Positions 6,570 through 9,622 of a stretch of 9,622 nt of DNA are shown here, piece by piece. Source of the stretch: Pirellulaceae bacterium (GTDB lineage: Bacteria; Planctomycetota; Planctomycetia; Pirellulales; Pirellulaceae). Each line of letters opens with the position of its first letter. Positions within the stretch are counted from its first letter, which is position 1. The notes below the pieces were generated by a model, which was not told the DNA's origin, searched no databases, and worked only from the letters and a program-made list of their open reading frames with translations. The stretch covers positions 1-9,622 of the forward strand of contig JADLDX010000062.1 in assembly GCA_020846515.1 (NCBI GenBank), given 5' to 3'. A program made the position numbers and the translations under genes.

Positions 6570-7901
6570 CTAAACGACGTTGTAGCCTAAAGCCGTCAGT
6601 TTCTCCGCCAGTGCGGTTTTGGCTGGAGGTTCACCGTGCACTAAACGAATGGCCTTGGGCGGACTCTGCATGCCTTGCACAAACCGAATCAAATCAGCCT
6701 GGTCGGCGTGGGCCGAATAGCCGCTGAGCGTATGCACGGCGGCGCGAATATCGAATCGCTGACCATCCAAGCGTACCCACTCACTTTGATCTTGGATGTA
6801 GCGACCAGGCGTTCCCAACGACTGAAAGCCGACGAAGACGATATCTGCCGACGGGTCGCCCACAAAGGCTTTCAAATAATTCACAATCCGCCCACCCGTA
6901 CACATGCCACTACCGGCAATGACGATCGCCGGTCGCTTGGATGTGCGCAAGTGCTCCACTTTGGCCAAATGGTCTCGGTGCCCGTCGACACTAACCAAAT
7001 TCTCAAAGACCAACGGCTGATCATCGTATGTCAGCACTTGCCGAGCTTCTTCGCTCCAGTACTCGCGCATTGAGTCATAGACTTGCGTCAGACGCAGCGA
7101 TAAAGGCGAATCGACCAATACGTCAACCGTGCTCAACAATTCGCAGCCGCACTTTCGCTCGACACGATGAAAGATCTCATTGAGCTCAAACAGCAATTCC
7201 TGCGTCCGTCCCAGGCTAAACGCTGGAATAATAGTTACGCCACTGTTTTCCATGGTCCGGCACAAAATGGCTTCCAATCGCGCGCAGCGATCCTCGCGGT
7301 TGGCATGCAATCGGTCGCCATAGGTGCTTTCGAGTACCAACATATCGGCTCGCTCGGGACTTTTGGGTTCGATCAGTAGCGGCGCGTGGGTAGAACCCAA
7401 ATCGCCACTAAAGACATAACGCTCGTCATCACGCTGGATTTCAACGTAGGCCGATCCCAACACATGCCCAGCCGGCCAGAATCGCATCTCTGTACCGCCA
7501 TCCAGCTTGTGCCACTTGCCATAAGGCATCGGACGCACCAATCGCTTGAGTTCTTGCAAAAAGCGGGCAATCAATCGCTTGTTGCGTGTCACTCCCAAGC
7601 GTAACGCATCCTCCAACATCAGCGGCAAAAGCTTGGCCGTCGGAGGCGTGCAATAGACGGGGCCGTTGTAGCCGGCAGCAATCAGATAGGGCAGTCGACC
7701 AATGTGGTCCAGATGCACATGTGTCAGTATGACGCCTTGGAGTCCCTCGATCGGAAACTCAATTTGCGTTTCATCACGCCCCTTGGCGTCTTGCCCTTGA
7801 AACAGTCCACAATCAATCAGCAGCGAGCGTTTGTCGGTGAGCATCAACTGGTGACAAGATCCCGTTACGCCTTCATGAGCACCATGATGAATAACCTGCA
7901 T
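6570..7901 (-). CDS. MBL-fold/beta-CASP RNA metallohydrolase (YSH1/CPSF73-like)
   Basis: 443 residues from ATG 7901, the usual size of bacterial COG1236 nucleases such as the Thermus TTHA0252 type. Such proteins cleave RNA with two zinc ions in the cytoplasm. Metallo-beta-lactamase motifs: THVHLDHIG (H61, H63, D65, H66), AGHVLGS (H146) and FSGDLG (D167). Beta-CASP motifs: ESTYGDR (190-197), then IPAFSLGRTQELL (225-237), SGYSAHADQ (H398) and the final VHGEP (H422). Everything needed for catalysis is present. The substrate (mRNA turnover, maturation, or another RNA) cannot be told from sequence. A start 23 codons further upstream (7970) is open, but the family N-terminus MQVIHHGAHEGVTGSCH begins at 7901, and the extension would run into the proposed promoter region. 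Shine-Dalgarno weak (AAGG, ten bases away). A possible promoter with a large inverted repeat lies just upstream; glgC follows after 250 bp. Confidence 0.94.
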   Translation of the reverse strand: MQVIHHGAHEGVTGSCHQLMLTDKRSLLIDCGLFQGQDAKGRDETQIEFPIEGLQGVILTHVHLDHIGRLPYLIAAGYNGPVYCTPPTAKLLPLMLEDALRLGVTRNKRLIARFLQELKRLVRPMPYGKWHKLDGGTEMRFWPAGHVLGSAYVEIQRDDERYVFSGDLGSTHAPLLIEPKSPERADMLVLESTYGDRLHANREDRCARLEAILCRTMENSGVTIIPAFSLGRTQELLFELNEIFHRVERKCGCELLSTVDVLVDSPLSLRLTQVYDSMREYWSEEARQVLTYDDQPLVFENLVSVDGHRDHLAKVEHLRTSKRPAIVIAGSGMCTGGRIVNYLKAFVGDPSADIVFVGFQSLGTPGRYIQDQSEWVRLDGQRFDIRAAVHTLSGYSAHADQADLIRFVQGMQSPPKAIRLVHGEPPAKTALAEKLTALGYNVV

Positions 7902-7937
7902 ACAGTCCCGCCTTAAAAGAATCCGCGAAAGCACCAG

Positions 7938-7987
7938 AATTACCAAGCAATGCATTTCCAAGTATGGCAATGCATCGCATGGTAATT
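7938..7987. repeat. Imperfect inverted repeat with 18-bp arms at the RNA hydrolase promoter
   Basis: Left arm AATTACCAAGCAATGCAT (7938-7955) and right arm ATGCATCGCATGGTAATT (7970-7987) are complementary at 16 of 18 positions, around a 14-base centre. The word GCAATGCAT also recurs directly at 7947-7955 and 7967-7975. The right arm overlaps the TATAAT at 7985-7990, so binding of a dimer here would block transcription. There is no T-run, so a terminator role is less likely. Confidence 0.75.
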
Positions 7988-7990
7988 ATA
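7985..7990 (-). promoter_or_regulatory. Putative -10 box of the RNA hydrolase gene
   Basis: A perfect TATAAT on the minus strand, within GTTATAATTACC, 83 bp before ATG 7901. No good -35 lies 16-18 bp upstream (CTCAGA-like sequence near 8007-8014). A start near 7978 would give a leader of about 77 nt. Confidence 0.4.
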
Positions 7991-8044
7991 ACTCGCTACC
8001 AACCTCGTCTGAGATTGATAGCGTGGCTAAACACGTTGCGAAAT

Positions 8045-8075
8045 CCGAATAGGCACTGCGCCAGGTGCGATTCGG
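8045..8075 (-). terminator. Hairpin behind the lipoprotein gene, possible terminator
   Basis: CCGAAT (8045-8050) pairs with ATTCGG (8070-8075), and inside it GCAC (8053-8056) pairs with GTGC (8065-8068) around an 8-base loop. It begins 35 nt after the stop at 8110 in the direction of transcription. What follows (ATTTCGC) is not a proper T-run, so it may be an mRNA-end stabilising hairpin or a factor-dependent end. Confidence 0.35.
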
Positions 8076-8109
8076 GATGAAGGCACTGAAAATCTGGAGT
8101 CACGCGAGT

Positions 8110-9228
8110 TTACTTGAGTTCGACGAAGCAAGCGCTGGCCTGAACTTTTTCGGCGGTGATCAATTTGAGTTCGATGAATTGATCGACCAGCTTTTGCCAA
8201 CGCTCGAGTGACGATTTGCCGAAATCGGCTGGACTAGCGGTAGCCGAATCGGCGGAAACGCAAAGCGGCTTGAGTTCGCGGGCCCCAAATTCCAATGCCT
8301 CTTTGGTCATCCGCTCCGGATTGGCTTTCAGGATGGCAGCATTGGTTTCGGCGGGCGATTCCAGGTACTTCTGCCAGCCTTCGCGACAGGCATCCACCAT
8401 GCGTTTGGCTAACTCGGGCTTCTGCTTGACGGTATCACTCATCGCCAGCAGACAAGAAGCATACGGATTAAAGTCAATTTCCGAGAGCATCAACGTGCGG
8501 ACTTTCACGCCCTCTTGCTCGGCCAGTTGCGGTTCACTGAAGTTGTACGCTTGAATCGCAAAGTTTTTGTCGGCTACGAACTGAGCCACTGAGCCGGCGT
8601 AGGGCACGACCTGCACACCTTCCAGCATACCTAGCTTGTCCATAAAGCTCAGGAAGGCCTGACCCTTATTGGCTTGAAGCGTCAGCCCTTTCAGTTTCCC
8701 CAGGCTATCGATGCCCGAATCTGCGCGAACCATAATGCATCGCGGCGTTTGCTGAATAGGTGCCAACAAGGAAACCACGTCAACGCTTTGCTCGCGGAAC
8801 TGCAACACGTCGTCGGCGTTACCGATGGCAAACTGTACACGTCCGGTAACAAGTTCCTGCGCAACTGGCGCTTTCTCGCCACCGGGCCGGATCTCGACGT
8901 CCAACCCATTCTTTTCAAAGATGCCATGCACTTTGGCCGCGTAGAATCCGCCGTGCTCCGCTTCGGGATACCAATTGAGCATCAGGGTAACTCGTTCCAG
9001 CGGGGCACCCTCAGGCCCAGCCCCGGCCTGGCCTGTCGGACTATTGGCCGAATTACTATTGTCCGCACCTTGGCAGCCACACAATAACATCAACCCCAAG
9101 AGCATCAGACTGAGAGACATCTGCCGGCGACCAAGAAACAAACCACCCAGTGGCCAGTTGCCTACCGTGCACGAATCAAGGGCACCTGGTCTTGGGGAGC
9201 AAGCTTGCAGTTTCATTGCATCGTTCAT
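8110..9228 (-). CDS. ABC importer substrate-binding lipoprotein, NMT1/THI5-like
   Basis: 372 residues from ATG 9228. The lipobox LCGC puts the lipidated cysteine at 52, after RRQMSLSLMLLGLMLL; mature protein about 320 residues. The mature domain is COG0715/NMT1-like: VTLMLNWYPEAEHGGFYAAK (80-99), HGIFEKNGLDVEIRPGG, ELVTGRVQFAIGNADDVL (125-142) and LKGLTLQANKGQAF. The NWYPEAEHGGFY segment resembles binders of pyrimidine (thiamin precursor) and related ligands, but nitrate, sulfonate or another small molecule is possible. The gene starts two bases after the permease stop, which suggests translational coupling. The first 29 or so residues are odd for a signal peptide. A TTG at 9141 would give a compact signal MFLGRRQMSLSL, so the true start is uncertain. 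No clear Shine-Dalgarno at either. Family sure, substrate unsure. Confidence 0.9.
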   Translation of the reverse strand: MNDAMKLQACSPRPGALDSCTVGNWPLGGLFLGRRQMSLSLMLLGLMLLCGCQGADNSNSANSPTGQAGAGPEGAPLERVTLMLNWYPEAEHGGFYAAKVHGIFEKNGLDVEIRPGGEKAPVAQELVTGRVQFAIGNADDVLQFREQSVDVVSLLAPIQQTPRCIMVRADSGIDSLGKLKGLTLQANKGQAFLSFMDKLGMLEGVQVVPYAGSVAQFVADKNFAIQAYNFSEPQLAEQEGVKVRTLMLSEIDFNPYASCLLAMSDTVKQKPELAKRMVDACREGWQKYLESPAETNAAILKANPERMTKEALEFGARELKPLCVSADSATASPADFGKSSLERWQKLVDQFIELKLITAEKVQASACFVELK

Positions 9229-9230
9229 TA

Positions 9231-9622
9231 TTAAGAACCACCACTTTCAAAGCCAACATCGCGCGTCCAACGCCGCAGAAGCGTGGCCGCGACCAGATTG
9301 ACCAAGCCTAGAATCATTAAACCAAGAACGGTACTCGTCCGCGCAGCCGCAATCACACCGGCAGTGCGGGTTCGACTCTGCCAATCGGTGATGATGGTGC
9401 CCAAACCCGCGCCGTCATTGCCACTGAAGCCCACAAAGAACTCACCGACAATGGCGCCAATGACTGCCAACCCCGCGCTAACCCTCGCACCGAGTATCAG
9501 ATGGCCAACGGCATGGGGAATGTACAACTTGCGCAGCGTTTGCCAACGCGTCGCGTTGGAGAGTCTGAACAATTCACGCAAGTTTTTGTCCACAGAGATC
9601 AAGCCAGCCGTCACGTTGGAGA
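9231..9622 (-). CDS. ABC transporter permease (SsuC/TauC/ThiX type), N-terminus cut by window edge
   Basis: About 130 C-terminal residues are visible; the frame runs on past base 9622, and the GTG at 9614 is internal (…SNVTAGL). The permease coupling loop is clear: LFRLSNATRWQTLRKLYIPHAVGHLILGARVS, which docks the ATPase. It is somewhat divergent, with asparagine where the EAA-motif glycine usually sits. Membrane helices follow at ARVSAGLAVIGAIVGEFFVG and STVLGLMILGLVNLVAATLL, ending in a positive RRW. This is COG0600-like, the partner of NMT1/THI5-type binding proteins, and it lies directly upstream of one. The ATPase is not in the window and probably lies further upstream or elsewhere. Confidence 0.9.
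   Translation of the reverse strand, partial: SNVTAGLISVDKNLRELFRLSNATRWQTLRKLYIPHAVGHLILGARVSAGLAVIGAIVGEFFVGFSGNDGAGLGTIITDWQSRTRTAGVIAAARTSTVLGLMILGLVNLVAATLLRRWTRDVGFESGGS

Noticed and set aside
7902..7970. 23-residue N-terminal extension of the RNA hydrolase
   Set aside because: The family N-terminus begins at 7901, and the extension would consist of inverted-repeat sequence.
7902..8109. Riboswitch (for example TPP) near the THI5-like binding protein
   Set aside because: This gap is downstream of the transporter genes and shows no TPP-type core; the transporter leader lies outside the window.
1..9622. Defence system, prophage or mobile island
   Set aside because: Every gene belongs to a common chromosomal family; no integrase, transposase, toxin-antitoxin or nuclease-defence module is visible. 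The beta-CASP protein is an ordinary RNA-processing type.

Overview
The window reads as a chromosomal piece of a Planctomycetota genome, most likely a Pirellulales relative. The main reason is a DUF1501 protein next to a PSCyt1-DUF1549-DUF1553 protein, a pair massively expanded in that phylum and rare elsewhere. Weak or absent Shine-Dalgarno sites in front of several genes and a family of CCACCGTC/GACGGTGG palindromes fit that placement. All seven genes lie on the minus strand, so transcription runs from high to low coordinates. Both edge genes are cut by the window.

Layout in the direction of transcription. (1) 9622-9231: 3' end of an ABC permease of the nitrate/sulfonate/pyrimidine class. 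Two bases later begins an NMT1/THI5-like substrate-binding lipoprotein (9228-8110). These two are an import operon whose upstream part lies outside the window. (2) 8109-7902: a gap with a hairpin behind the lipoprotein gene and a perfect TATAAT box embedded in a large imperfect inverted repeat. (3) 7901-6570: an MBL/beta-CASP RNA metallohydrolase with all catalytic motifs. (4) 6319-5087: glgC, the ADP-glucose synthase of glycogen synthesis, followed 81 bp later by a membrane-anchored GGDEF diguanylate cyclase (5005-3992) with an intact active site but a broken inhibitory site. (5) 3991-3671: a 321-bp gap with a tandem palindrome cluster and a promoter-like site framed by an inverted repeat. 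(6) 3670-1007: a large exported cytochrome-type PSCyt1/DUF1549/DUF1553 protein, then a Tat-exported DUF1501 protein (906-1, C-terminus missing) with an in-frame 15-bp tandem repeat in front of it.

Functionally these are several small units rather than one pathway: nutrient uptake, RNA processing, glycogen synthesis possibly co-transcribed with c-di-GMP signalling, and the planctomycete-typical exported pair whose biochemical role is not established. I see no tRNA, rRNA, insertion sequence, phage gene or true CRISPR array, and no clear new multi-gene system. The most unusual signals are non-coding: the two inverted repeats at promoters, the palindrome cluster and the in-frame pentapeptide-coding repeat.
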